From Staphylococcus sp. MI 10-1553 (GTDB lineage: Bacteria > Bacillota > Bacilli > Staphylococcales > Staphylococcaceae), in the NCBI RefSeq assembly GCF_010365305.1, contig NZ_CP048279.1, forward strand, positions 2,108,001 through 2,172,000: a stretch of 64,000 nt of DNA, in the 5' to 3' direction. Each line of letters opens with the position of its first letter. Position 1 is the stretch's first letter. Positions 23,005-32,824 of the stretch are shown here, piece after piece. The position numbers were made by a program, and so were the translations under genes. The notes beneath the pieces are model-generated. The model had not been told where the DNA came from and searched no databases. It saw only the letters and a program-made list of their open reading frames with translations.

Positions 23005-23664
23005 TTATTTGTTAGCTTTGATTGCTGTTTGGATTTGTACAAAACCTTTTTTAGGTCCAGGCACATTACCTTTAACTAAAATGACGTTGTTTTCCGTATC
23101 AACTTGAACAACTTCTAAGTTTTGAACAGTTACTGTATTACCACCCATACGACCAGGTAATTTTTGTCCTTTAAATACGCGTGATGCATCTGATGCCATC
23201 CCGATTGAACCTGGTGCTCTGTGGAAATGAGAACCGTGCGACATTGGTCCACGTGATTGGTTATGACGTTTGATTGCACCTTGGAAACCTTTACCTTTTG
23301 AAGTTCCTGTTACGTCAATAATGTCGCCAACTTCAAATGTATCTACTGAGACTTCTTGACCTACTTCGTAATCATCAACATTAACGTTTCTGAATTCACG
23401 AATGAAGCGCTTAGGTGCTGCGTCAGCCTTTTTAGCGTGACCTTCAGCTGCTTTAGTCGCATATTTATTAGTTTTTCTACCTTTTTTGTATGCTTCTTTG
23501 TTTTCAAAACCGATTTGGATTGCGTTGTAACCGTCAACCTCTACAGTTTTCTTTTGTAATACTACGTTTTCTTTAGCTTCTACTACTGTAACTGGGATTA
23601 ATTCACCGTTCTCACCGAACACTTGAGTCATCCCGATTTTTCTTCCTAAGATTCCTTTGGTCAT
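23005..23664 (-). CDS. rplC: 50S ribosomal protein L3
   Basis: A 219-residue L3 starting [20 protein letters not shown]. The loop near the peptidyl transferase centre is [20 protein letters not shown] with [12 protein letters not shown], the expected sequence; no linezolid/pleuromutilin-type substitution stands out. Confidence 0.97.
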   Translation of the reverse strand: MTKGILGRKIGMTQVFGENGELIPVTVVEAKENVVLQKKTVEVDGYNAIQIGFENKEAYKKGRKTNKYATKAAEGHAKKADAAPKRFIREFRNVNVDDYEVGQEVSVDTFEVGDIIDVTGTSKGKGFQGAIKRHNQSRGPMSHGSHFHRAPGSIGMASDASRVFKGQKLPGRMGGNTVTVQNLEVVQVDTENNVILVKGNVPGPKKGFVQIQTAIKANK

Positions 23665-23691
23665 CGAAAGTCCACCTCCTAAAATTTTCTA

Positions 23692-24206
<515 letters not shown>

Positions 24207-24235
24207 ATTTTACTTGATTTATGCTTTAAGTTCAA
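24207..24235 (-). promoter_or_regulatory. Main promoter of the S10-spc-alpha operon
   Basis: Minus strand TTGAAC (24230-24235) and TAAAAT (24207-24212), 17-base spacer, about 200 bases before rpsJ. Confidence 0.7.
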
Positions 24236-24350
24236 TAGCTTAGAGAGATTTTTTCAAATTTAATCTTACATTTTGTTTCTTATCATTTAAACAATTATAA
24301 TAAAGGTAAATCCTTTTTCTTCATTTGTGATGTTATTTACCGACAAAACA

Positions 24351-24379
24351 TTGAGGTGCTGTATTAAAACTTCTATATT
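24351..24379 (+). promoter_or_regulatory. Promoter of the small membrane protein gene
   Basis: TTGAGG (24351-24356) and TATATT (24374-24379), 17-base spacer; a second overlapping TATAAT lies a few bases downstream. A short hairpin (AAGCGTC / GGCGTTT) follows in the 5' UTR near 24420-24438. Confidence 0.55.
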
Positions 24380-24465
24380 TATATAATGAAGAATGATCAC
24401 TAAATGTCCTAACACAGCAAGCGTCTTTTTAGGCGTTTGATTCAATCAATAAGGAGTTGCTTATT

Positions 24466-24852
24466 TTGACTAGAAATTCTAAAACAGCTTTAATTATTTT
24501 ATCTATTATTGTACTTGTGTCTGAGTTCATTGCTGGCTTTCCATTTTTAGGTGGCTGGTACATACTTGCATTAGGGTGGCAGCCACTTGCATTTAATGCA
24601 TTTATCTATTTAATTATGGTGCTTATCTTTATTTTCGATCGCCAAAATACGATTCGTCCTATGCTGTTCATCCCTGCTGGTGGTATCATTGCGAGTGCGC
24701 TTGCGGTGATTCCTTTCGTAGGTATGATTTTGCATTGGATTATGTTCGTACTAATGATTTTCTTACTGATCGTATTATTCGTAACACCTGTTTATCTTAA
24801 AGCATCATATACTCGTTATACTGATTCAGAGCGTAATCATAAACGTTATTAA
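24466..24852 (+). CDS. Small four-helix membrane protein, unknown function
   Basis: A 128-residue hydrophobic protein (MTRNSKTALIILSIIVLVSE...) with about four membrane helices and a short basic cytoplasmic tail (DSERNHKRY). The start is the TTG at 24466, 9 bases after AAGGAG; an in-frame TTG at 24457 touches the ribosome binding site and is unlikely. It stands alone between rpsJ and the purine permease, with its own promoter. I do not recognise a characterised family. Confidence 0.75.
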   Translation: MTRNSKTALIILSIIVLVSEFIAGFPFLGGWYILALGWQPLAFNAFIYLIMVLIFIFDRQNTIRPMLFIPAGGIIASALAVIPFVGMILHWIMFVLMIFLLIVLFVTPVYLKASYTRYTDSERNHKRY

Positions 24853-24870
24853 ATTGTTTCAAGAGGGATG

Positions 24871-24945
24871 GGACATAAAAATTTTTAATGCTATATTGAT
24901 ACAGTATTTTGTTTAACTTGCCCTGTTTAGTATGTTTTTTTGTCC
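24871..24945. repeat. Staphylococcal gggacataaa-type intergenic element
   Basis: GGACATAAAAA (24871-24881) can pair with TTTTTTTGTCC (24935-24945) across a 53-base loop. The GGGACATAAA-like opening resembles intergenic sequences common after genes in staphylococci; a related GGGACAT occurs at 46084. It may end transcription of the small membrane protein gene. Confidence 0.4.
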
Positions 24946-24982
24946 GCTTAAAGCATCCTTCGCAATCAGCTTTATCAATATA

Positions 24983-25019
24983 AAAAGCCCGAGCAGTGCA
25001 TTACACACTACTCGAGCTT
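24983..25019 (-). terminator. Terminator of the purine permease gene
   Basis: Minus strand AAGCTCGAGTAGTG pairs with CACTGCTCGGGCTT, followed by a T run. Confidence 0.85.
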
Positions 25020-25032
25020 CATTAAAGTGATT

Positions 25033-26367
25033 TTAACCATGTACAAAGGCGAAATATAAAATAAAGATAACCATTAAACCGTACATAATCGGATGAACTT
25101 CTTTATGGCGTTTTGTTAAGACCATTGTAATCGGATAGAAAATAAAGCCACACGCAATACCTGTTGCAATTGAGTACGAAAGTGGCATCATAATAATCGT
25201 AATAAATGCTGGTACTGCAACTTCAAAGCGTTTCCAACTGATTTCCGCTAAATTCGAAGCCATTAAAACACCGACAACGACAAGTGCAGGTGTCGTTACT
25301 GCTGGCGTGACAACTGCCATTAATGGGTTAAAGAATAATGCGAGCAAGAAACAGACCCCTGTCACAATACTAGCAAAACCTGTACGTGCACCGACTGCCA
25401 CACCTGAAGTTGATTCAATGTAAGAAGTCGTCGTTGTTGTACCAAAGACTGCCCCAACCATTGTTGCTAATGAGTCTGAGAACAACGCACGTCCTGCACG
25501 CGGTAACTTGTTGTCTTTCATCATGCCTGCTTGAGATGCAACCGCAACAATTGTCCCTGCTGTATCAAAGAAGTCGATGAATAAAAATGTTAAAATGACG
25601 ATTAAAAACTGTATCGTAAACAGTTGTGACGGATCTTGGAATGATTCAAACGCAGCCCCAAATGTCGGTGCGATACTCGGCACTTTACCTACAATCGCAT
25701 TTGGCAGTGCAATTTGTTGTGTCAATAAACCCGCGATTGACGTCGTTACCATTCCAATAAAGATAGCGCCTGGAATTTTCTTCGCGTATAACACGACTGT
25801 AATGATAATACCGAACACCGCTAATAGTACGCTAGGATCTGTAATTTTCCCTAAAGTCACAAGTGTCGCTTCTTCATTTTTAATAATACCTGAACCTTGT
25901 AAACCGACAAAAGTAATAAATAAACCTATCCCCGCTGAAACAGCCATTTTCATCTCAAATGGAATCGCATTAATAATTGTTTCCCTCAAACCTGTAACTG
26001 TTAATATCGAGAAGATTAATCCTGAGAAGAAGACACCTGTTAAGCCTGTTTGCCACGGAATCCCCATTGTTAATACGACTGTAAATGCGAAAAATGCATT
26101 CAATCCCATACCTGGTGCGAGTGCGATAGGATATCTCGCTATCAAGCCCATAAATAAACAGCCGACAAATGCAGCAAGTGCTGTCGCAACGAACACGGCA
26201 CCTTGGTCCATTTTAAGTGCACCAGGTACCCCTTCAACACCTGCAAGGCTCAATATTTGTGGATTGACAGCCAAAATATATGCCATCGACAGAAACGTTG
26301 TTAAGCCACCTAAAATTTCACGACGATAACTCGTCTGGTTTTCGTCAAATCGGAAATATTTTTTCAC
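25033..26367 (-). CDS. pbuG: Guanine/hypoxanthine permease, NCS2 (AzgA-like) family
   Basis: A 444-residue transporter with 12-14 predicted helices of the PbuG/AzgA branch of nucleobase transporters: N-terminal REILGGLTTFLSMAYILAVN, the NQ-like APGMGLNAFFAFTVV, FIDFFDTAGTIVAVASQAG in the middle and the TTTTTSYIESTSGVAVGART segment. It brings hypoxanthine, guanine or adenine into the cell by proton symport. Two PurR boxes upstream support a purine role. Substrate specificity cannot be read from the sequence. Confidence 0.85.
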   Translation of the reverse strand: MKKYFRFDENQTSYRREILGGLTTFLSMAYILAVNPQILSLAGVEGVPGALKMDQGAVFVATALAAFVGCLFMGLIARYPIALAPGMGLNAFFAFTVVLTMGIPWQTGLTGVFFSGLIFSILTVTGLRETIINAIPFEMKMAVSAGIGLFITFVGLQGSGIIKNEEATLVTLGKITDPSVLLAVFGIIITVVLYAKKIPGAIFIGMVTTSIAGLLTQQIALPNAIVGKVPSIAPTFGAAFESFQDPSQLFTIQFLIVILTFLFIDFFDTAGTIVAVASQAGMMKDNKLPRAGRALFSDSLATMVGAVFGTTTTTSYIESTSGVAVGARTGFASIVTGVCFLLALFFNPLMAVVTPAVTTPALVVVGVLMASNLAEISWKRFEVAVPAFITIIMMPLSYSIATGIACGFIFYPITMVLTKRHKEVHPIMYGLMVIFILYFAFVHG

Positions 26368-26400
26368 TTTAATTTTCTCCTTTAAATGAAATACTCCAAT

Positions 26401-26478
26401 AGTCTAATACGATTACGGGTGAATTTCAACAATTTTTCCGAACTTTATATCCAAAAAACTATATTTCGTTCGATATTT
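26401..26478 (-). promoter_or_regulatory. pbuG promoter with paired PurR boxes
   Basis: Minus strand promoter: TTGAAA (26424-26429), 17 bases, TAGACT (26401-26406). Just upstream are two PurBox-like sites in inverted orientation about 17 bases apart: one with the exact core CCGAAC (26438-26443 in TTTTCCGAACTTT, plus strand) and a weaker one with core TCGAAC (26465-26478 read on the minus strand). This is the paired layout of PurR sites in Firmicutes, where PurR releases DNA when PRPP is high. No purine riboswitch is visible. Confidence 0.6.
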
Positions 26479-26487
26479 ACCAGCATA

Positions 26488-28623
26488 TTACAAGTTCAAT
26501 CCTTTTAATGCATCTTTAAATGGATTATTCTCCAACTCGTCTTCTTTCATATATTTCTTCATTTCTCGCTTCGATACTTTATCTTTACCTTTATTTTTAA
26601 AGCGTTGATCCATATGTTCCTGCGTTTCGGTATAACCACAGACACAACGATACGTCGCTTTTTTACCTGTGCCGAATTTCGTCAATCGTTTCTTACATTG
26701 TGGACATCTCGCATTCGTTTTCGTTTTCACATCTTTCTTCGTTTTACATGATGGATCTTGACAAACGAGCATTGATCCATTCTTCGTGTTCACTTTTAAC
26801 ATAAATTTGCCACACGTCGGACATTGTGCAGACGTTAAGTTATCATGCTTATATTTTTGCTCACTCGATTTAATCGTATTAATAATTTCATGCGTAAACT
26901 GTTTCATTTCTTGCATAAACTGGTGTGCTTTGTACTGTCCTTTTTCAATTTGCATCAATTTATCTTCCCATTCAGCTGTGAGTCGTGGTGAAGTTAATGC
27001 AGGTGGCGCTAAATCTAAAATTTGTTTTCCTTTAGAAGTGACTTTAATTTTGCCGTCTTGACTTTCGATAGCATTCATATTAAACAACTTATCGATGATG
27101 TCCGCACGCGTCGCAACCGTGCCAATCCCACCTGTCGATTTTAAAGTTTGTGCGGACTTTTTATCTTTTAAATCGAAAAACTTATCCGGTCTCTCCATCG
27201 CTTTAAGTAGTGTGCCTTCATTAAAATATGCTGGCGGTGTCGTTTCGTGAGCCACAATTTGTAGTCGCCCTACATCGAGTGTTTCTCCCTGTTCAAACGA
27301 CACAGCACGTTCTCTTTGTCCGCGATCTTGTTGTAATTTTTTAAAGCCCAACTCTATCGGAACTTGTGATTGGTATGTGAATACATGTTTGCCGATATTC
27401 ACTTCAACCTGTTGTGCACGATAGCGATACGGTGGCATCAAAACTTCTAAATAGCGCTGTGCAATCATCGTATAAATTTTTTCCTCATTCGGCGACAATG
27501 TCTCAACGTTCGCACGCACTTCTGTTGGGATAATCGCATGGTGATCCGAGACTTTTTGATTGTTCACAAACGATAATTTCTTCGCTAATGGCTGTTTTAA
27601 AATCTCTCTCGCATAAGGCATCAAATCAGCACCCATCGTTGCCTGTACGCGCTCTTTCAATGTATCCACCATATCTGTCGTCAAATAATTCGAATCTGTA
27701 CGCGGATATGTTACTAATTTATGTCGCTCGTACAATTGTTGTAACGTATTTAATGTTTGCTTAGCAGCTAAATGATATTTTTGATAAGCCGCTTGTTGTA
27801 AATCGGTTAAATTAAATAACGGTTGCGGATAAACTTTTTTCTCTTTTTCATGTACGCTGTTCACTTGTGCTTGCTTATTTTGCAATGCATTCACAATGGC
27901 TTCTAACTTTTCTTTCTGATAAATGCGTCCGTCATGTTGATAAGTCATTGTCACACCATTCACTTCAGCTTCTAAAGTGTAGTACTGTTGCGGTTTGAAA
28001 TTTTTAATTTGTTCTTGACGCATTGCTACGAGTTGAATCGTTGGCGTTTGCACACGTCCAAGTGATAATTGTGCATCATATTTCGTCGTCAATGCACGTG
28101 TTGCGTTAATCCCTACAATCCAGTCCGCTTCACTTCTCGCTAACGCAGCTTCGTATAAATGTTGATACGCACGGCCGTCTTTTAACTTTTTGAAACCTTC
28201 TTTAATTGCTTTAGGTGTGACAGAACTGATCCATAAACGTTTAATCCGCTTTTTCACGTGCGCCTTTTCAATAATCAAACGTGCAACTAGCTCCCCTTCT
28301 CGCCCTGCATCCGTTGCAATAATCAATTCCTTAACGTCACTGCGCTTCATTAAATGTTGAACTGTATTAAATTGTTTCCGTGTCTTACTAATAACAACGG
28401 ATTTCATATGTTTCGGTATAATCGGTAAATCCTCTAACACCCATTGCTGGTACTTTTTATCATATTGTTCGGGTGTTGCATTCGTCACTAGATGCCCGAG
28501 TGCCCATGTGACGATATATTGTTGGTTTTCAAAATAACCTTCTTTGCGTGTTCCTACATTTAAAGCATTGGCAATATCACGCCCCACTGATGGCTTTTCT
28601 GCTAATATCAGCGCTTTACTCAT
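26488..28623 (-). CDS. topB: DNA topoisomerase III
   Basis: A 711-residue type IA topoisomerase. The Toprim domain (about 1-140) has Glu9 in [14 protein letters not shown] and DAGREGE (105-111). The catalytic tyrosine is Tyr306 in [10 protein letters not shown]. The C-terminus carries two Cys4 zinc-ribbon-like modules (CPTCGKFML...CQDPSC and CPQCKKRL...CVCG), then a Lys-rich tail. Relaxes and decatenates single-stranded regions. Monocistronic. Confidence 0.95.
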   Translation of the reverse strand: MSKALILAEKPSVGRDIANALNVGTRKEGYFENQQYIVTWALGHLVTNATPEQYDKKYQQWVLEDLPIIPKHMKSVVISKTRKQFNTVQHLMKRSDVKELIIATDAGREGELVARLIIEKAHVKKRIKRLWISSVTPKAIKEGFKKLKDGRAYQHLYEAALARSEADWIVGINATRALTTKYDAQLSLGRVQTPTIQLVAMRQEQIKNFKPQQYYTLEAEVNGVTMTYQHDGRIYQKEKLEAIVNALQNKQAQVNSVHEKEKKVYPQPLFNLTDLQQAAYQKYHLAAKQTLNTLQQLYERHKLVTYPRTDSNYLTTDMVDTLKERVQATMGADLMPYAREILKQPLAKKLSFVNNQKVSDHHAIIPTEVRANVETLSPNEEKIYTMIAQRYLEVLMPPYRYRAQQVEVNIGKHVFTYQSQVPIELGFKKLQQDRGQRERAVSFEQGETLDVGRLQIVAHETTPPAYFNEGTLLKAMERPDKFFDLKDKKSAQTLKSTGGIGTVATRADIIDKLFNMNAIESQDGKIKVTSKGKQILDLAPPALTSPRLTAEWEDKLMQIEKGQYKAHQFMQEMKQFTHEIINTIKSSEQKYKHDNLTSAQCPTCGKFMLKVNTKNGSMLVCQDPSCKTKKDVKTKTNARCPQCKKRLTKFGTGKKATYRCVCGYTETQEHMDQRFKNKGKDKVSKREMKKYMKEDELENNPFKDALKGLNL

Positions 28624-28763
28624 GATTCATTCCTCCATATTTCGTTACAATTATTTATCAAAAAACAACTCTTTAAATCTCAGTTGAATGCTTCACAAGT
28701 TGCTTTCATTTCATATCAAAAAAACTTATAATTAAGTTAAGTATATCATTAAGGAGGCGCATG

Positions 28764-29624
28764 ATGAAGATATCTCAAGTTACTCCCAATCCTGCTATTG
28801 CGTCATTTATTCAAACGTATGTGTCAGAACGTCCGTCCTATACAAATAAGTTGCCACTAGATGATGAACAAGCGCTCTTTACATTTTTAGAAGAAGCTGC
28901 AGATGAAACAGGGTTATTTGTAGTTGAAGAAGCCGAAGAAATTCAAATGCTATTACTCTGTATTTCTTATTCTGAAGACCGTTACAAAGTCATTGGTCCG
29001 ATTGTAAAAACGGGTTATGAACCAACGAAAGAGACGTTCAAGCAACTTTTCGATACCATCACAGTACAACACCAACAACCATCGACGTATTACTTTGCAT
29101 TTACGGCTCAACACGCACTGATTAAAACGTTTATGAAAACCATTGGCGCTTCGTACACATTTACTGATTATCACCTAGAAACGAGTCAAGATTTGGACGA
29201 AACGCAAAACTTACATCATATGATTCCGTATAGTAAAGCGTATTATCGCTATTTTCAACGGTTGCACGAAGATACGTTTACGCACAATGCAATGACTGCG
29301 AAAGAAATTGTGACATCACTAGACGAGCAACATGAACTCGTTTTGTATATGGCAGAGGGCATTTTAAAAGGGTACTTATACTTAATTTATGATGAGTCAG
29401 AGCGTCATGCAGAGATTAAGTATTTCTCAAGCCATGAGGACTATCGCTTAAAGGGCATTGCGTTCGACTTAATTCAACATGCGATTCACCGTGCGTTAAC
29501 AAGACCTGAGATCGAACGTGTCTATTTTAAAATACGTAGCAAAAATCATAAACTGGTCGAACGTTTTCATGAGCTCGGCTTTAACATTTCATCTGAATAT
29601 CAAAAGTTTAAAATTTATAAATAG
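28764..29624 (+). CDS. GNAT-family N-acetyltransferase, two-domain
   Basis: A 286-residue protein. The C-terminal half (about 155-286) is a GNAT fold: LVLYMAEGILKGYLYL, then the acetyl-CoA motif A-like YRLKGIAFDLIQHAIHRAL and VYFKIRSKNHKLVERFHELG. The N-terminal half is a degenerate GNAT-like domain. Start at the second ATG (28764), 6 bases from AAGGAGG. Divergent from topB with a TATAAT at about 28729. Substrate unknown. Confidence 0.8.
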   Translation: MKISQVTPNPAIASFIQTYVSERPSYTNKLPLDDEQALFTFLEEAADETGLFVVEEAEEIQMLLLCISYSEDRYKVIGPIVKTGYEPTKETFKQLFDTITVQHQQPSTYYFAFTAQHALIKTFMKTIGASYTFTDYHLETSQDLDETQNLHHMIPYSKAYYRYFQRLHEDTFTHNAMTAKEIVTSLDEQHELVLYMAEGILKGYLYLIYDESERHAEIKYFSSHEDYRLKGIAFDLIQHAIHRALTRPEIERVYFKIRSKNHKLVERFHELGFNISSEYQKFKIYK

Positions 29625-29707
29625 ATTCGTGCATATATCAAAATATACGAACAATGATGATTGGGTACATCATTGCATTGTCACGAGATAGCCATACACG
29701 ATGAAGA

Positions 29708-29745
29708 AAGAGGCAGGGACACTGACTTCCCCAAGCCTCTTTTTT
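29708..29745. terminator. Terminator between the GNAT and AEC transporter genes
   Basis: AAGAGGC (29708-29714) pairs with GCCTCTT (29735-29741), with an inner GGG/CCC stem and a T run to the right; serves both converging genes. Confidence 0.8.
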
Positions 29746-30652
29746 ATACGAACCAATATTGATATAAGTATAAAATCACAATACTGATCACAATCGTTAC
29801 GTTACTGGCCATTGCAATGACAGGTAACGTCCGGTATTTAAACTGAACCGCATAAGACAGTGCTGCAACGCCAACGGGTAACAACCAAATGAGCTGTAAT
29901 GTCGTTTTGATCATCGCATCGTCTACCGGTAAGAAAAAATAGACGAGCGTTCCGAATATTGCACCAAAACTATAGTGAAGTACAAGATATTTAAGTGTTA
30001 ACGGCAAAAAGCGTCGTTCTAATCTAAAGTCCATTAAAACACCAAGTAAAATCATCGAAAGTGGTAAGTTGGCGTGGCCTAAAATATCGAAGAAACGAAT
30101 AGCTGTGTGTGGTAAATGCCATTGAAAAATATTGAGTACTAACATCATAATATATGTCATCAACGGAACAGATTTCATCATGTTCCATACGATTTGCTTC
30201 GGATTAAAACCGCCACCTACTTGCTTGAAATAACTCGCAGCGAAATACGTTAGGCCAAACATCACGATTGCCCCACCGATATCTGCCATCCCAAAATACA
30301 ACAACCCTTGCTCAGGCCAAATTTGTTGGACTAACGGATATGCAAAAATGCCGATGTTGAGTGCTGCCATCATCATCGCGACAGTCCCACGCACTTCATT
30401 ACTATATTTAATGAATATGAGCACAATTAACACTTTCGTCACTATACCGTATAAAATCATCATCACAGGCAACACGGCGAGTGATGGCGTCAAATTGACA
30501 TGATTTAAATTGACGATAACGACAGAAGGCAACGTCACATTGAGAACTAACGTCGAGATCACACGACTGTCTTTTCCGTTAATATAGTCGATGCGCTTTA
30601 GGATGTACCCTAGTGCAATTAATAATAATATCATCAAAAAATTCTCTGTCAT
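29744..30652 (-). CDS. AEC-family transporter
   Basis: A 302-residue membrane protein with about ten helices of the auxin efflux carrier family (PF03547 type), which in bacteria often moves malate or other small acids. Typical parts are the first helix MILLLIALGYILKRIDYING, GIFAYPLVQQIWPEQGLLYF, the central NLPLSMILLGVLMDF and the C-terminal LLPVGVAALSYAVQFKY. No adjacent metabolic gene hints at the substrate. Confidence 0.8.
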   Translation of the reverse strand: MTENFLMILLLIALGYILKRIDYINGKDSRVISTLVLNVTLPSVVIVNLNHVNLTPSLAVLPVMMILYGIVTKVLIVLIFIKYSNEVRGTVAMMMAALNIGIFAYPLVQQIWPEQGLLYFGMADIGGAIVMFGLTYFAASYFKQVGGGFNPKQIVWNMMKSVPLMTYIMMLVLNIFQWHLPHTAIRFFDILGHANLPLSMILLGVLMDFRLERRFLPLTLKYLVLHYSFGAIFGTLVYFFLPVDDAMIKTTLQLIWLLPVGVAALSYAVQFKYRTLPVIAMASNVTIVISIVILYLYQYWFV

Positions 30653-30758
30653 GATACATTCCCCTTTGAAACAACTTGCTTCTATATTACTGTAAAACGT
30701 TTTAATTAAGCAATGTTAACGTGCTATAATGAAAAGGATTGATATAAGGAGGTGCCCT

Positions 30759-30929
30759 ATGGATTTAGAACAGCAATTACAAGAGCTTAAAATGGACTAT
30801 GTACGATTACAAGGTGATTTGGAAAAACGCGAGTCCACGTCTCAACAAGTCGATCCACTGATTCAACAACTCGAACAAATCGAACAACAAATTGCTGATG
30901 TACGTAGGCAACTTCAAGAAAATCGTTAA
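30759..30929 (+). CDS. Small coiled-coil protein, unknown function
   Basis: A 56-residue, Gln/Glu-rich, fully helical protein (MDLEQQLQELKMDYVRLQGD, then KRESTSQQVDPLIQQLEQIE and a second heptad stretch). Start ATG 30759 after AAGGAGGTG; longer forms run into this site. An extended -10 (GTGCTATAAT) lies about 40 bases upstream. Looks like the staphylococcal family labelled SE1561-like in databases, but I recall this only loosely. Function unknown. Confidence 0.7.
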   Translation: MDLEQQLQELKMDYVRLQGDLEKRESTSQQVDPLIQQLEQIEQQIADVRRQLQENR

Positions 30930-30997
30930 AGGGGCCATTCAACTCTAACTTAATCAACATTTGACTTCACTAGCAAGATACAGAAAGGATGTACTTC

Positions 30998-31315
30998 ATG
31001 TTAGCTTACTTAATCTTATTACCCCTCATGTATTTGATCGTTGCCTATATTAGTATTTTTAAAATGCGTATTATGATGCCGAAGTTATTAAGAGTGATTA
31101 TGGGGCTATTACTCATCATTGTAGTTGCGACTTCACTCGTCTATTATCCTGCAGAAACTTGGTGGGTATTTGTCGTCTTAATTTTATTAATCGGTAATGT
31201 TGAAATTACAGCATTCAAACATTCTAAAAATGATGAAAAAGGTGTACGTATTTTAAATATGATGAGTCTTTTTATTCTCGTTATTTATATCGTACTTGTT
31301 TCAGTTTTTATTTAA
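30998..31315 (+). CDS. Small membrane protein, unknown function
   Basis: A 105-residue protein with four predicted membrane helices (MLAYLILLPLMYLIVAYISI..., a charged cytoplasmic loop KHSKNDEKGVRI, and a last helix). Start ATG 30998 follows AAAGGATG by 7 bases. 68 bases after the coiled-coil protein with no terminator between them, so they are probably cotranscribed; then a strong terminator. Not recognised. Confidence 0.7.
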   Translation: MLAYLILLPLMYLIVAYISIFKMRIMMPKLLRVIMGLLLIIVVATSLVYYPAETWWVFVVLILLIGNVEITAFKHSKNDEKGVRILNMMSLFILVIYIVLVSVFI

Positions 31316-31354
31316 AATCTACCATTTACATATTCATATCATGTGTCCATGAAG

Positions 31355-31397
31355 AACTAACGTTGTGTCTCAGTCATAGCGCTCCGTTAGTTTTTTT
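31355..31397 (+). terminator. Terminator of the small-protein pair
   Basis: AACTAACG (31355-31362) pairs with CGTTAGTT (31385-31392), followed by a T run. Confidence 0.85.
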
Positions 31398-31413
31398 GCT
31401 AATGACTGAACAC

Positions 31414-31455
31414 GAAAAGAGGACCGATGCGACGTATGTCATGTCATCAGCCCTC
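31414..31455 (-). terminator. Terminator of the aminotransferase gene
   Basis: Minus strand GAGGGCTGATG pairs (one or two wobbles) with CATCGGTCCTC, then TTTT. Confidence 0.7.
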
Positions 31456-31464
31456 CTTATTTTT

Positions 31465-32622
31465 CTATGATTGACGATAAAGTGACTTCAATGAGACTAA
31501 GCGTGCAATCGCCTCATCTAATTGTGCTTCATCAATCGCAAATGATAGACGCACGTATCCTTCCCCTTCTTCACCAAAAGGATGCCCCGGTGCTGCTAAA
31601 ATAGATTGTTCTTGTAGTAAATATTGAATGAATGCATCACTCGAAAAACCTTCTGGACATTTCAACCATAAGAAAATGCCCCCTTTAATTGGTTCATGCG
31701 GAATGGCTGCTTCATTCAAAGCCATTTCTATTTTATCGCGTCTCTTCTTAAATGTGTCATTTTGCATTTTCAGTTCATGATCACATTCATTTAATGCGAC
31801 CGTACATGCATCTTGTAACGCCCCGTACATGCCGGCTTGAGTATGTGTGTGATATTTACGAAGATTCGCAATCATTTCCTCGTTACCGACCGCAAAACCG
31901 ACACGATAGCCGGACATATTATAACCTTTTGAAAATGAAAAAACTTCTATAGCACATGATTTCGCTCCGTCTGCTTGGAGAATACTTGGGTTCGGTTGGT
32001 CGAATCCAAATGCTTGATACGCAAAGTCATGTACAATTTTTGTAGGCGTATTTTTAAAACGGTCAATCGTCTCTTGGAAAAATTCAGGTGTTGCGACAGA
32101 ACCAGTCGGATTGTTTGGATACGTTAAATAGATAAGTTTTGTATTTGTGGTATCCACTTCATTCCAATTCGGTATGTAATGACGTTCAGGCGACAATTTT
32201 AACGGTTTAGGTATTCCCCTTGCGAGTCGCACCCCTGCATCATAATCTGTGTAGCCTGGATCTGGTAATAACACTTCGTCACCAGGCTCAATGACACACG
32301 TAGGCAATGCAACAAGTCCATTTTTCGTGCCATACAATAAACAAACTTCTTGATTTGGATCAAGCGTAACGTTGAATTGCCGTTCATAAAAATCAACAAT
32401 CGCTTGTCTGAATGCGTCTTTTCCTTGAAAGGCTAAATATTTTTGATTGGCAGGCTTCACAATCGCTTCCTGTAATGCTTTTATAATTTCAGGTGGTGTG
32501 TCGCCATCAGGTATACCGACTGCCAAGTTAATCAACGGTAATGGCCCATGTTCAATCTTTTGTCCTACTGTTTTACCAAAATAACTGTCTGGAATTTCAC
32601 TTAAAATTGTTGTATATGTCAT
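31465..32622 (-). CDS. PLP-dependent class I/II aminotransferase
   Basis: A 385-residue fold-type I aminotransferase. The pyridoxal phosphate lysine is in VFSFSKGYNMSGYRVGFAVG; LTYPNNPTGSVA and the C-terminal Arg of EGYVRLSFAI (binding the substrate carboxylate) are also present. I start at ATG 32622 (MTYTTILSEIPDSYFG), 7 bases from AAGGAGG, rather than 21 bases upstream. Relatives transaminate aspartate, aromatic or branched amino acids, or LL-diaminopimelate; the substrate is not decided. Single gene. Confidence 0.87.
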   Translation of the reverse strand: MTYTTILSEIPDSYFGKTVGQKIEHGPLPLINLAVGIPDGDTPPEIIKALQEAIVKPANQKYLAFQGKDAFRQAIVDFYERQFNVTLDPNQEVCLLYGTKNGLVALPTCVIEPGDEVLLPDPGYTDYDAGVRLARGIPKPLKLSPERHYIPNWNEVDTTNTKLIYLTYPNNPTGSVATPEFFQETIDRFKNTPTKIVHDFAYQAFGFDQPNPSILQADGAKSCAIEVFSFSKGYNMSGYRVGFAVGNEEMIANLRKYHTHTQAGMYGALQDACTVALNECDHELKMQNDTFKKRRDKIEMALNEAAIPHEPIKGGIFLWLKCPEGFSSDAFIQYLLQEQSILAAPGHPFGEEGEGYVRLSFAIDEAQLDEAIARLVSLKSLYRQS

Positions 32623-32675
32623 CGTCTTCCTCCTTACATGCATTCATCTTATAGGAAAATATCGATACCTATAAA

Positions 32676-32725
32676 GAGAAAGGGCTGAGACAAAGTCATG
32701 TATATATCCTGTCTCAACCCTCTTG
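32676..32725 (-). terminator. Terminator of the RND transporter gene
   Basis: AGGGCTGAGACA (32681-32692) pairs with TGTCTCAACCCT (32710-32721); on the minus strand a pyrimidine-rich T run follows. Confidence 0.8.
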
Positions 32726-32824
32726 TTTATGTTTAAGGTACTACGTGTTTTGCCTAATGATCTGACTCATTTCATTGAGGATAATGGTTTTATCTTACAT
32801 AATGAATCCCTCTACGTCAATGGT

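Noticed and set aside
25577..26329. 250-codon open frame opposite pbuG
   Set aside because: Antisense shadow of a clear transporter gene; long only because of the codon composition of membrane proteins.
26368..26487. Purine riboswitch before pbuG
   Set aside because: The conserved aptamer loops and the three-way junction core are not present.
30675..30705. Possible cre site (TGTAAAACGTTTTAA) before the AEC transporter
   Set aside because: Palindromic with CG centre but about three mismatches to the CcpA consensus.
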